From Polyangia bacterium (GTDB lineage: Bacteria; Myxococcota_A; Polyangia; Polyangiales; JAUICN01), in assembly GCA_030427835.1 (NCBI GenBank), contig JAUICN010000002.1, positions 1 to 64,000 of the forward strand: a stretch of 64,000 bases of DNA. Direction: 5' to 3'. The stretch's first letter is position 1; each line of letters opens with the position of its first letter. The notes under the pieces are model-generated. The model saw only the letters and a program-made list of their open reading frames with translations, was not told the DNA's origin and did no database searches. The position numbers were made by a program, and so were the translations under genes. Shown here piece after piece: positions 9,640 to 18,168 of the stretch.

Positions 9640-10866
9640 ATGGTGATATCCAATGAACGAAGTTTGTCTGACAAGGTTTTTGTCGTTGCGATTGGGTGTG
9701 TGATTGGTGTCCTGGTCTCGTCGTGCATGACGGACGATCAAGGTACTTCTGCGCCTTCGAGCCTAGGTACCGGAGGCACCGATACGCTTGTTCCTGACGC
9801 CGTAGACGCGCCCATCCTTGAAGGGGTTTCTGGAATCTCCATGTCGAAACCCAACTCCATTCCTGTGGGCGTTTCAGGGGTAGGACAGACTCGCGGTGGA
9901 ACGGGGAATGCCATCGGTGCGATTCCTCAACCAAATGTTACGTGCACGCAGCTGACCGTGGAAACCGTGTTGCGCCCTTCATTTCGCGTGAATGACGCGG
10001 ATATCCTTCTGAATGGGAGAGACCTTTATGTGGTCGTTTCTGGTGTGGAAGGAACGGCGAGATACCGCTACGATCCTTTGCAACGTGCATTGGTAGATGG
10101 TGTTCTTGTGGAGAGAGCGCGGGCCGATGGCGGGTCACGGTTCAGTCGCGTGGCTGTGGCTGGGCGTTTTCTGGCGTACGGTCGATATCAGGGAAGTCAT
10201 GGCTTGTACCTTGGCCTTCCAAACGGTGTTGCTAGCCCATGGATTGCAGCAACTACCTGGAGCGCTGTTGGACCTGTCAGTCCGACCTTGAATTTGGGTA
10301 CTTCTTTCGATGCTTTTCCTGAGATCGCGGCATCGGGAACGCTGGTGGCGCTGACGGGCCGGAGCACAAGTGCGTCTAGTCCTGTTCAGATTGTGGAGGT
10401 CTCGGGTAGCACGCCCACGAATCTAGGTTTCATGCGTTGGTCAACAGCGCAGGTGACCACGCGACTCGTTGCCATGACAGACGATTGGTTTTTCATCTCC
10501 AACCTGGGTGGGGTAGACATGATTTCTATTCCTGATCTGCGGTCGGCTTTGCTTTCGAATACGGTTCCAGTCTCCACGGGTGCCACTACGTCCTTCAACG
10601 GGGAGGCTTTGGATATGGATGCCTTTGGGGCAAAAACACTCGCACTTCTTGAAAATACTCCATCCCGTAAGATTCTACGGGTGGTTGACCCGAACCCAAG
10701 CGTGGTTGAGCCGCCGATTGCTGAGATTGACGTAAGCGAACTCGGCGAGGTTTCGCGCGTTGCAGTGGAATCCAACGTTGTCGTGCTCGTGGCTCACGAG
10801 TCACAGTTCAACGGGGTCACGGGCGGCCCGGGTATTGTCTATGTGGCTACTGGATGCTGGAAGTAG
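9640..10866 (+). CDS. Lipoprotein related to the preceding gene product
   Basis: A 408-residue predicted lipoprotein with lipobox LVSSC about 30 residues in. The ATG at 9640 is preceded by AAGGAAGG with 7 nt spacing, which favours it over an upstream in-frame ATG at 9589 that overlaps the previous gene. After a Ser/Thr/Gly-rich linker, a beta-rich domain begins with NVTCTQL and ends in VATGCWK, mirroring the Cys positions of the preceding protein. It is probably co-transcribed with that gene (41-bp gap). It looks like a propeller with ends joined by a disulfide; function unknown. Confidence 0.75.
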   Translation: MVISNERSLSDKVFVVAIGCVIGVLVSSCMTDDQGTSAPSSLGTGGTDTLVPDAVDAPILEGVSGISMSKPNSIPVGVSGVGQTRGGTGNAIGAIPQPNVTCTQLTVETVLRPSFRVNDADILLNGRDLYVVVSGVEGTARYRYDPLQRALVDGVLVERARADGGSRFSRVAVAGRFLAYGRYQGSHGLYLGLPNGVASPWIAATTWSAVGPVSPTLNLGTSFDAFPEIAASGTLVALTGRSTSASSPVQIVEVSGSTPTNLGFMRWSTAQVTTRLVAMTDDWFFISNLGGVDMISIPDLRSALLSNTVPVSTGATTSFNGEALDMDAFGAKTLALLENTPSRKILRVVDPNPSVVEPPIAEIDVSELGEVSRVAVESNVVVLVAHESQFNGVTGGPGIVYVATGCWK

Positions 10867-10892
10867 GCGCAGGCAGTGATTCCATTGAAGCG

Positions 10893-12812
10893 TTAGCTGA
10901 CATCGAATGCGTTTTGAATAGCATCGGTTTCGTTCTCGGCTTTTTCAGCATCGGTGGCTTGGTGGGGACTGGGTTGTAGGTAGTTTAGAATGGCGCTTGC
11001 TTGAGTCTGATTCGCGCCGGCTTGGGTGAGTTGTTCTGGGGTTGCTTTCGCGATGGCTTGCACTGACCCAAGTGCCTTTAGAAGCTTGGTACGGGTGATT
11101 TTTCCCACGCCGGGTATTTCGTCGAGTGCGCTTCGGGTTCGGCGTTTGGTGTTGCGTTTTTCACGGTGGAGGTTGGAGAAACGGTGGGCTTCGTCACGCA
11201 ATAGGCAGAGCAGTCGTAGGGATGCTCCGCCACTCTGTATTGTGATTGGGTTCTTTTGCCCGGGTAGGTACACGCGATCTACCACCTTGTCTCGGATGGC
11301 GTTTTGCTTCTCTTTGGCCAAACCGACGACGGGCACATTGTCTAGTTGCAATGCTTTGAGAGCTTCCAAAGCCATGGACAGTTGGCCCTTGCCGCCGTCC
11401 ACGATGAGCAGGTCGGGCAGTTTCCATCCGGCGTCGCCCTTTTTCCCTCGATGAAAACGGCGGGAGAGGGCGTTGAAGATGGCGGCGTAGTCGTCGCCGG
11501 GTTGGATGTTCTGAATGCTCAAACTCCGGTACTGGGATTTATCAAGCTGGCAGTCTTTCATGGCCACAATGGCGGCAACCGTGCCTTCGCCGCCTAGATG
11601 GGAGATATCGATGCATTCCATGAGGTGGGGAACTTGTGGGAGCTTGAGGTGGGTTTGAATCTCCTCCAGTCGCTGTTGGGCGTCCTGTTTGGCTCTCTGC
11701 TTTTCCCCAAACGCATGGTGGGCATTTTTGTTGGCGAGGTCAATGATGCGTGTTTTTGAACCCCGTTGTGGGGTGAGGACTTCTACTTTGCTTCCGCGCC
11801 GGTCTGAAAGTACTTCGGCCCATCCGTCCTGGGCATCCATTTCAACGGGAAGTAGGATTTCATGGGGAACGTATCTGCCTTCCACGTAGTGGTCCCAAAG
11901 AAACGATGCGATGAGTTCCTCCTGGGGAAGGGCCACGCCTTTGAGGGCGAAGGTATGTACCGCCGACAGTCTGCCCTGCCTGAGGTTGAGCACGCTGATT
12001 TCCCCCTGGTCCCCTTCGGTGTGAATGCCAATGGCGTCCTGGTCTTTGCCTGTGACCATGGTGACGTTTTGGCCTTCATGCACTTTTTCGATCGCCTGTA
12101 TTTGGTCGCGGTAGGCTGCAGCGGTTTCGTACTGTTGGGCAACGGAAGCGCCTTTCATTTCTCGCTTGAGTTCCCGGGTGAGTTCGGTGTGGCGACCGTC
12201 GAGGAACATGGAAACTGCTCGAACTTGTTTGCGGTAGTTGCCGTGGTCGATGTCCAACACACAGGGGCCGGGGCAGCGCTTGATTTGGTATTGCAAGCAC
12301 GGGCGGGTGCGGGATTTGAGTTCAGCGTCTCTGCAGGTTCTTAGTTGAAAAGCCCTGTTGATAAGGCGTAGGGTTTTCCTTGCGGAGCTTGCGGAGTTGT
12401 AGGGGCCGAAATAGCGGGCGCCGTCGGGTTTGGGGCGCCGTACAACTTCCAGTCGTGGCCATTGGGCCTTTGTGTCTATCCGGAGTGAGAGGAACTCCTT
12501 GTCGTCCTTGAGCTGAACGTTGTAGCGGGGGAGGTGCTTCTTGATGAGTTGATTCTCAAGAAGGGCGGCCTCTTTCTCTGTTTTGACAACGTAGGTTTCG
12601 AGATCGTGAACGTCCCGGTGTATGCGCTCGATGAAGTACCGGGTGTCGCTGGTACCTGGCAAAAAATAGCTGCGCACGCGGCTGCGTAGACTCCGGGCCT
12701 TGCCCACATAGACAATCGTGCCTGCGGCATCCTTGAATAGATACACCCCAGGCGAGTTGGGCAGCGTTTGCAGCTTCTCCGTAACCTCGGCTGTGACCTT
12801 CTTTGGAAGCAC
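10893..12812 (-). CDS. uvrC: Excinuclease ABC subunit C
   Basis: UvrC makes the two incisions flanking a DNA lesion in nucleotide excision repair together with UvrA and UvrB. At 639 residues the length is normal. The N-terminal GIY-YIG nuclease is clear (SPGVYLFKDAAGTIVYVGKA, residues about 19-38). A UVR region follows at about 200-240, then the RNase H-like nuclease (CIDISHLGG and LLIVDGGKGQL) and C-terminal helix-hairpin-helix segments (IPGVGKITRTKLL). The GTG at 12812 fits the family start. It is a single gene, convergent with the secreted pair and divergent from the nucleotidyltransferase module. Confidence 0.97.
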   Translation of the reverse strand: MLPKKVTAEVTEKLQTLPNSPGVYLFKDAAGTIVYVGKARSLRSRVRSYFLPGTSDTRYFIERIHRDVHDLETYVVKTEKEAALLENQLIKKHLPRYNVQLKDDKEFLSLRIDTKAQWPRLEVVRRPKPDGARYFGPYNSASSARKTLRLINRAFQLRTCRDAELKSRTRPCLQYQIKRCPGPCVLDIDHGNYRKQVRAVSMFLDGRHTELTRELKREMKGASVAQQYETAAAYRDQIQAIEKVHEGQNVTMVTGKDQDAIGIHTEGDQGEISVLNLRQGRLSAVHTFALKGVALPQEELIASFLWDHYVEGRYVPHEILLPVEMDAQDGWAEVLSDRRGSKVEVLTPQRGSKTRIIDLANKNAHHAFGEKQRAKQDAQQRLEEIQTHLKLPQVPHLMECIDISHLGGEGTVAAIVAMKDCQLDKSQYRSLSIQNIQPGDDYAAIFNALSRRFHRGKKGDAGWKLPDLLIVDGGKGQLSMALEALKALQLDNVPVVGLAKEKQNAIRDKVVDRVYLPGQKNPITIQSGGASLRLLCLLRDEAHRFSNLHREKRNTKRRTRSALDEIPGVGKITRTKLLKALGSVQAIAKATPEQLTQAGANQTQASAILNYLQPSPHQATDAEKAENETDAIQNAFDVS

Positions 12813-12931
12813 TTACGGAACCTAGGGCACAAGAGCTCCAGCCTCCAGCCGATGTTGTGACGAAGGCCGATACTTGTGGGCGGGGTTTGGTGATGGCGGA
12901 CAGCAGGCTCCACCTCTGGTAGACTTGGGTA

Positions 12932-13126
12932 GTGGACAAAGTCGTGCAGGTCTTTGGTAGCTTTGATGAGGCAGAACGTGCGGATGACCTGTACTATGCT
13001 TCTCTTACTCCGAAGCAGCGGTTGGAAATCCTTTTTGAAATGATTGCGCAGTACCGGGAGGGTCTGAGTGAAACTGAGCAACGACTTGAGAGAGTTTGTC
13101 GAATTACTCAATACCCACAACGTTGA
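12932..13126 (+). CDS. Small protein paired with nucleotidyltransferase (possible toxin-antitoxin partner)
   Basis: A 64-residue, mainly helical protein starting at GTG 12932 (MDKVVQVFGSFDEAER). It contains a pattern seen in small proteins encoded beside MNT-type nucleotidyltransferases (TPKQRLEILFEMI). The following gene starts inside it with a 59-bp overlap, so the pair is surely co-translated. Which of the two, if either, is the antitoxin cannot be told from sequence. No DNA-binding motif is seen. Confidence 0.7.
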   Translation: MDKVVQVFGSFDEAERADDLYYASLTPKQRLEILFEMIAQYREGLSETEQRLERVCRITQYPQR

Positions 13127-13508
13127 TTTTCTCGTGGTGGGAGGGTATGCGGTTGCGTTCCACGGCTATCCTCGGTACACGGGTGATATCGATATTCTTG
13201 TGCGTTCAACGCTAGAGCAATCGCAATGGTTGGTGAACGCATTGAATGAGTTTGGGTTTGGAAGTTTGGGATTTACTGAAGACACCTTTATGGTTCCCAA
13301 CCAAATCGTTCAACTGGGTCGACCCCCAAATAGAATCGATTTGCTTACCTCAATTTCTGGTGTTGAGTTTGAGGAGGCATGGGCAAGTCGGGTTGTTCAA
13401 GACCTCGACGGTGTTCCGGTTTCTTTTTTGGCAAAGGAACTTCTTGTCAAGAACAAGATCGCGACAGGCCGTACGAAGGATCTTGCCGACGTGGAAAAGT
13501 TGCAGTGA
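13068..13508 (+). CDS. DUF6036-like/MNT-type nucleotidyltransferase
   Basis: A 146-residue protein with a minimal nucleotidyltransferase core. VVGGYAVAFHG supplies the GG motif, and the DID of TGDIDI, about 16 residues on, supplies the paired metal-binding aspartates. NRIDLL could give the third Asp. Such proteins transfer nucleotides to proteins or tRNA ends, and many sit in type II/IV-like toxin-antitoxin or abortive-infection pairs. The start GTG at 13068 lies within the upstream small gene, which supports a functional pair. The assignment to DUF6036 is from memory of motif spacing and should be taken as probable. No mobile-element flanks are seen. Confidence 0.75.
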   Translation: MKLSNDLREFVELLNTHNVDFLVVGGYAVAFHGYPRYTGDIDILVRSTLEQSQWLVNALNEFGFGSLGFTEDTFMVPNQIVQLGRPPNRIDLLTSISGVEFEEAWASRVVQDLDGVPVSFLAKELLVKNKIATGRTKDLADVEKLQ

Positions 13509-13515
13509 GTCTATT

Positions 13516-14130
13516 TTAGACGCGGTGGGTTTGTTTGTCGGTGATTAGGATGTGGGCTGGGGTGTCGTGGGGTTCGTTTGGGAGTTCGGCGAGTAGTTGG
13601 AAGTCGTAGACGGTGATGACGCGTAGGGCACGGGTGCATTGGGGGAGTAGGTGGTCGTAGTGGCCTTTTCCCCAGCCCACGCGATGGCCTTGCAAGTCCG
13701 CCGCTAGTGCGGGGATGCAGATGAGGTCGATTTCGGAAAGGTCGGCGACGGGATATTTGTCTGCGGGCTGCATGAAGCTGTAGCCGGATTCTTCCTGTTC
13801 AAAGTCTTCGGGCACTTTCAGAAGATCTACGGCATGGGTGTCTTTGTTCATTCTGGGTAAAAAGAGACTTTTTCCGGAGGAATGCACCTGGTCATGCAGC
13901 CCGGTGAGATTCACTTCTCCCGCGAATGGAAGATAACTTGCGATGTTGTCTGCGGATTGAAACTCGGGGAGCTTCAACGCAAATTCGCAAATGGCGGAGG
14001 AGCGTTTGAGTTGCGCTTGCTTAGGTAGGGCGCGTCGCAGGGCGCCCAGACGTGTACGAAAAGCGGCTTTCGCTTCTCTTGCAAGGGCGGTGTGCTCTTC
14101 CGGTGTTAGCGTGGGGCCTGGTTGAGCCAC
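13516..14130 (-). CDS. fthC: 5-formyltetrahydrofolate cyclo-ligase
   Basis: This enzyme converts 5-formyltetrahydrofolate and ATP to 5,10-methenyltetrahydrofolate, returning folate to the one-carbon pool. The 204-residue length is typical. The family signature appears as GHRVGWGKGHYDHLL near residue 150, with the glycine-rich loop and the final YD. It starts with GTG at 14130, 9 nt after the zapA stop, the same neighbour pairing seen in many proteobacteria. It is the last gene of the leftward salvage/zapA cluster and converges on the nucleotidyltransferase pair with a 7-bp gap. Confidence 0.93.
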   Translation of the reverse strand: MAQPGPTLTPEEHTALAREAKAAFRTRLGALRRALPKQAQLKRSSAICEFALKLPEFQSADNIASYLPFAGEVNLTGLHDQVHSSGKSLFLPRMNKDTHAVDLLKVPEDFEQEESGYSFMQPADKYPVADLSEIDLICIPALAADLQGHRVGWGKGHYDHLLPQCTRALRVITVYDFQLLAELPNEPHDTPAHILITDKQTHRV

Positions 14131-14139
14131 CGACTTGAG

Positions 14140-14625
14140 CTAGCTGGCGGAGTGGGTGGAGGTGGAGCGGGATACAGTTTGCATCACCATTTGGGAGTCC
14201 GCCGTGCCCTGTTGTGAGCTGGTGTGCTCTGAGGCAGGCACGGGCCGGGACTCTGGAAGTAGGGTTTCCCCCGTGATGTCATCCAGTTCGTCTTCCTGTG
14301 GAACACTTGCGATGCGGGCATCAATGCGGTCCAGGGCAAACTGTACGGTGGAGCGTGCTTTTGACTTTAGTTCCTTTAGGCGTGTCTGCAGCCGCTCACG
14401 CTTGCGTTTCTCGGTAAGCAGTTCGTCCACGGCCTTCATGGCCACCATGGCCAGGGTTTGGGCAGGTGCAGCTTTCGCTGTTCTTGGCCCAAGATCCTGA
14501 ATGCGCCTGTTGATGTCTTCTGCGAGCTGCGCGAGACGCGTGTCGGAGGCATCCGACCGCATTCGATATTGCATGCCCGCTATTTCCAATGTCACGTTCC
14601 GCTTCACGGTGCTGGAAGGTAGCAC
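14140..14625 (-). CDS. zapA: Cell division protein ZapA
   Basis: ZapA bundles FtsZ filaments at the division ring. The N-terminal domain shows the family pattern (VTLEIAGMQYRMRS, then LAQLAEDINRRIQDL), followed by a coiled coil (about residues 65-115). It is longer than usual (161 residues) because of an acidic, Ser/Thr-rich C-terminal tail, which looks disordered. A GTG nine codons in would be an alternative start. It lies 51 bp after the amidohydrolase gene and directly before fthC. The 9-bp gap leaves no room for the 6S RNA gene often found between these two genes in proteobacteria. Confidence 0.9.
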   Translation of the reverse strand: MLPSSTVKRNVTLEIAGMQYRMRSDASDTRLAQLAEDINRRIQDLGPRTAKAAPAQTLAMVAMKAVDELLTEKRKRERLQTRLKELKSKARSTVQFALDRIDARIASVPQEDELDDITGETLLPESRPVPASEHTSSQQGTADSQMVMQTVSRSTSTHSAS

Positions 14626-14676
14626 CTTCCGATCGTTCGCAAACGGGGAATTTTTAATATCGAAAAACAGCAGTGT

Positions 14677-16065
14677 TTATGCAGCCAATCCGGCTCGTGA
14701 TTGGAGTTTTCGGGCGTGCAGGTTGGCTTTGCGGTGCAGTTCACTTGTGTCTGTGAATGTGGGGGTGCGGTTTTTGATGCGCCAGGTGCCGTCTACCATG
14801 ACGTGGCGAACGTCGGCGGCTGTGGTGGAGTAGACGAGCGATGTGTAGGGGTCTGCTTCCAGGTCCAGGTTGGGGGTGGTGTGGAGTTGGTTTTGCTCCA
14901 CCAGTACGAGGTCGGCGCGTTTTCCAACTTCGATGGAGCCGATGTGTTTTCCAAGCCCCAGTGTTTTTGCGCCATCTCGTGTGGCTAGGGCGAATGCTTG
15001 TTTTGCGGTGAGGGCTTGCGCACGATCCGGGGCTGCGATTTGGGAAAGTAGACCCGCTGAGCGAATCTCAGTCCAGGGGTCGAGGCGGTTGTTGCAGGGG
15101 GCGCCGTCTGCACCGATGGCGACGGTGATGCCTGCACGTTGCATGGCCTTGATTTTGGCCACGCCGCTGGCGAGTTTAAGGTTTGTGCTGGGGCAGTGGG
15201 TGATGCGGGTGTTGGTTTGTGACAGCAGCTTGCGGTCGCTTGCGGTGAGCTGCACGCCGTGGGCCAATACTGTGCGGGGGCCGAGGCACCCAAGCTGGTA
15301 GAGTCGTGCGATGTCGGTCATGCCGAACTGCCGTTGCACTTCTTGACTTTCCCCTTTGTGTTCGGAGGCATGGGAGTGAAAGAGGGCGCCGTATTCTTGG
15401 GTGAGCTCGGCTGTTCGTTTCATGAGCCGCGTGGTGCAGGAGAGTACAAAGCGGGGGGCAAAGGCGTAGCCCAAGCGAGGTACTTCTTGGTTGTGTTGGG
15501 AACGCTGCAGTGCGCGGTAAGAGGCTTCGGAACGTTTTAGGCTTTCGGCGGTGCTTTCACGCAGGGATTTGGGCACGCCCTGGCCCTTGTCCATCATGGC
15601 TTTGCCGGAGAAACCGCGGATGCCAGCATCAGTCATGGCACGAAAGATGGCGGATTGGTGATGGACTGTGCCCATGTCGAGAATGGTGGTGGTGCCGGCG
15701 AGCATCATTTCGGTGAGGCCCAGTAGTGCACTTGTGTGAAGCGATGCGGGTGTGTGGGCGCCCTCCAATGGCCAGATGCGGGTGCGGAGCCATTCCATAA
15801 GTGGGAGTTCTTCAGCCATACCTCGAAATAGGGTTTGGCAGAGGTGGACGTGGGATTGGATGAGACCGGGAATGAGCATGCACCCAGACCCATCGACAAC
15901 CTCCAATGGGGCTGCACTACGCAGTGAGGACCGTTGTCTCCGTGTGGTGAATTGGGTGATGGTGCCCTGTTCAACAAGTACGTCGGTATTCAGAACACGG
16001 TTTTCGTCGTCCATGGTGACGACGGTGGCATTTGTGATGAGACAACGTTGGTTTTGAGCGGTCAC
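14677..16065 (-). CDS. Amidohydrolase, MTA/SAH or 5'-deoxyadenosine deaminase-like
   Basis: A 462-residue amidohydrolase-superfamily enzyme. The metal-binding SHVHL sits at residues 71-75. Further expected histidines are in FHSHASEH and LAHGVQL, and the catalytic Asp is in GADGAPCNN. The C-terminal GSIEVGKRADLVLV is the usual beta-sandwich end. This subgroup deaminates methylthioadenosine, S-adenosylhomocysteine, 5'-deoxyadenosine or guanine. The gene begins 4 nt after cytidine deaminase and follows purine nucleoside phosphorylase, which favours a nucleoside-salvage substrate. The exact substrate is not decided by the sequence. Confidence 0.88.
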   Translation of the reverse strand: MTAQNQRCLITNATVVTMDDENRVLNTDVLVEQGTITQFTTRRQRSSLRSAAPLEVVDGSGCMLIPGLIQSHVHLCQTLFRGMAEELPLMEWLRTRIWPLEGAHTPASLHTSALLGLTEMMLAGTTTILDMGTVHHQSAIFRAMTDAGIRGFSGKAMMDKGQGVPKSLRESTAESLKRSEASYRALQRSQHNQEVPRLGYAFAPRFVLSCTTRLMKRTAELTQEYGALFHSHASEHKGESQEVQRQFGMTDIARLYQLGCLGPRTVLAHGVQLTASDRKLLSQTNTRITHCPSTNLKLASGVAKIKAMQRAGITVAIGADGAPCNNRLDPWTEIRSAGLLSQIAAPDRAQALTAKQAFALATRDGAKTLGLGKHIGSIEVGKRADLVLVEQNQLHTTPNLDLEADPYTSLVYSTTAADVRHVMVDGTWRIKNRTPTFTDTSELHRKANLHARKLQSRAGLAA

Positions 16066-16069
16066 GTGC

Positions 16070-16498
16070 CTAGAGCTCGAATGCCAATGGAAGCAGTTCT
16101 TGCAGTGTGGTGTCGATGGGTGTGGCGCCGGGGGCTGTGCTCATGCATCGAATGGGGAGGTCGCGGGCGAATTCTTTGAGCACTTGGCGGCATGCTCCGC
16201 AGGGTGTGGCCGGTGGGTTGGAGCTGGAGATCACGAGCACGGCCTTGGGCGGGGCGGTTGCCCGAATGAGGCCACGGGAGACAGCAGCGGTAATGGCGGT
16301 TTGCTCCGCGCAAATAGAAAGGCCGTTTACTCCATTCTCCACGTTTACCCCGGTTTGGATGGAGCCGTCCTCGAGTAGGAGCGCTGCCGCCACCGGGAAG
16401 TTGGAGTAGGGGGAATGGGAATGTGCCAATGCCTCGATGGCGACCTGTTCCAGGGGTGACCAATCTGGTGCGATGGCTTTGGCGGGTAGGGTGTCCAC
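16070..16498 (-). CDS. cdd: Cytidine deaminase
   Basis: Cytidine deaminase hydrolyses cytidine or deoxycytidine to uridine in pyrimidine salvage. At 142 residues it is the homotetrameric small type. Zinc ligands and acid are visible: Cys63 and catalytic Glu65 in CAEQ, then Cys100 and Cys103 in PCGACRQ. The substrate-binding segment VNVENG is present. The GTG start overlaps the stop of the purine nucleoside phosphorylase gene by one base, and the amidohydrolase follows after 4 nt, so the three are one salvage operon. Confidence 0.95.
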   Translation of the reverse strand: MDTLPAKAIAPDWSPLEQVAIEALAHSHSPYSNFPVAAALLLEDGSIQTGVNVENGVNGLSICAEQTAITAAVSRGLIRATAPPKAVLVISSSNPPATPCGACRQVLKEFARDLPIRCMSTAPGATPIDTTLQELLPLAFEL

Positions 16499-17361
16499 TA
16501 GGAAAGAGTCTCTGGGATTTTTTGGAGGATGTCCATGAGTAGGGTGGTGAAGGTGTGGGCGATGCGGTCGGCGGTGTCTTTGACTTCGTTGTGGGACAGC
16601 TTTGTGGGGGAGATGCCGGCGGCCATGTTGGTGATGCAGCTGACGCCGAGTACGGGTAGATCCTGTTGGCGGGCGGCCAGGGTTTCCAGCACGGTGCTCA
16701 TTCCAACTGCGGATGCCCCCAGCGTGTGGAGCATGCGCACTTCCGCAGGGGTTTCATAGTTGGGGCCAAGTAGCCCGGCGTAGACCCCCCGTTTGAGATC
16801 GCAGCTCTGATTTTTGGCAACGCTCTTGGCTAGTTTTTGTAGGGTGACGTTGTAGGCGTGGGTCATATCCACAAAATGGGGACCGAAGGGTTTTGCGCTT
16901 TGGCCAGCCAAGCAGTTGTGACCTGTTAGGTTGAGGTGATCTTCGATGAGCATGAGGTCGCCTGCGTTGAAGTCTGGGTTTATGCCTCCTGCCGCATTGG
17001 TGAGTACCAGTGCTTTGGCACCCAGTTCCGCCAGTACCCGGACCCCAAAGACGACGGACTCCACGGGGTGCCCCTCGTAGAGATGTACACGGCCTTTCAT
17101 GGCAAGTACGGGGGTGTTTTTTGTTGTGTTGTTTGCGACCCCGAACACCCACTGCCCCGCGTGCCCTGTGACGGATGGGTTGGGCATGTGGGGAACATCG
17201 GCGTAGGGCACGGATTGTATGTTCTCGAGCTGGTCTACCAGACCGCCTAAACCTGAGCCCAGTACCACTCCCACGGGACTTTCAAGACTGTTGGGGATTT
17301 GGCTACGTAGGTACTCCGCGGCTTGTTGTACGTGCTGATGGGATGTTGTGGCCTCTGGCAT
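16498..17361 (-). CDS. punA: Purine nucleoside phosphorylase (PNP/MTAP family)
   Basis: PNP splits purine nucleosides with phosphate to free base and ribose-1-phosphate. The 287-residue protein is the trimeric PNP type. It has the glycine-rich VVLGSGLGGL near residue 27, the phosphate-binding TGHAG, RVHLYEGH, NAAGGINP, and the late MSTVLE purine-site segment. It is the first gene of a leftward cluster (PNP, cdd, amidohydrolase, zapA, fthC). The 102-bp gap to the divergent gene at 17464 holds the likely promoters. Guanosine/inosine preference is expected from the family but not proved here. Confidence 0.93.
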   Translation of the reverse strand: MPEATTSHQHVQQAAEYLRSQIPNSLESPVGVVLGSGLGGLVDQLENIQSVPYADVPHMPNPSVTGHAGQWVFGVANNTTKNTPVLAMKGRVHLYEGHPVESVVFGVRVLAELGAKALVLTNAAGGINPDFNAGDLMLIEDHLNLTGHNCLAGQSAKPFGPHFVDMTHAYNVTLQKLAKSVAKNQSCDLKRGVYAGLLGPNYETPAEVRMLHTLGASAVGMSTVLETLAARQQDLPVLGVSCITNMAAGISPTKLSHNEVKDTADRIAHTFTTLLMDILQKIPETLS

Positions 17362-17463
17362 GGTGGACTGATTTACCTTTTCCTAACGTTCGTTTGTTAT
17401 GTTCCACCCTGGGTGGTTCCACAGTAAGGTACCCCCGTAGGCCAATGTTTGAGGAGATTTTGA

Positions 17464-18168
17464 ATGCATAAGGGGACACTTTTCTTGGTTTTAGCGTGTG
17501 TGGGGTTGCTGGCGGGATGTCAGGTGCATGTGCTGGCGGGCGGTGACGGCTCATCGGCAGAGTCCAGCTCCAGTTCAGGTGGTCAACAGACCACTCAACA
17601 GCGAACCGATCAAAATGGCGGGAGTACGGTGGTGGTGGTTGAGCCGGGCGGGAACGAAATTGGCGCTCAACAACCACAGACGAGTACGGGGGTGGCCTCG
17701 GTACAAGCTACCTGTCGACCCGGTGCCCCCGAAGCTTGCAACGGGCTGGACGACAACTGCGATGGGCGCATTGATGAAGGATGCGGTTACGCGTCTGGTA
17801 CAATCCAGGTAACCATGGCCTGGAACGGTGGCGGTGACATGGACTTGTACGTGACCGACCCCATGGGTGAGGTGTTGAGCTATTCCAACAAGCAGGTGAC
17901 TTCAGGGGGCGTGTTGGACCACGACGCCCGAGGTATGTGCCGACCCGATCAACCCAACAACACGATTGAGAATGTGTTCTGGAACTCGGAGCAGCCCATG
18001 CGCGGCACCTACAGGGTGGAGCTGCACTACTGGGGCGACTGCAATAGCGATGCGGGAGCCATGGATACGACCACGTCGATTGCGGTGGGCGGAAAAGTGA
18101 TCGGTGCTTATAGCTACACGCTCACCCCTACTCAACGGGTCACGCTAGCTACATTTGAGATCCCCTAG
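17464..18168 (+). CDS. Lipoprotein with MopE-type metal-binding motif and YfaP-like domain
   Basis: A 234-residue lipoprotein with lipobox LLAGC at about residue 19. A Ser/Gln/Thr-rich disordered linker follows. Near residue 85 it carries a MopE-type putative calcium-binding motif (EACNGLDDNCDGRIDEG), a hallmark of secreted myxobacterial proteins. The C-terminal domain (MAWNGGGDMDLYVTDPMG, then a VELHYWGDC strand) resembles the YfaP/DUF2135 fold. It is surface-exposed by inference. It converges with the membrane protein gene, with stops overlapping by 4 bp in front of a T8 run. Confidence 0.85.
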   Translation: MHKGTLFLVLACVGLLAGCQVHVLAGGDGSSAESSSSSGGQQTTQQRTDQNGGSTVVVVEPGGNEIGAQQPQTSTGVASVQATCRPGAPEACNGLDDNCDGRIDEGCGYASGTIQVTMAWNGGGDMDLYVTDPMGEVLSYSNKQVTSGGVLDHDARGMCRPDQPNNTIENVFWNSEQPMRGTYRVELHYWGDCNSDAGAMDTTTSIAVGGKVIGAYSYTLTPTQRVTLATFEIP

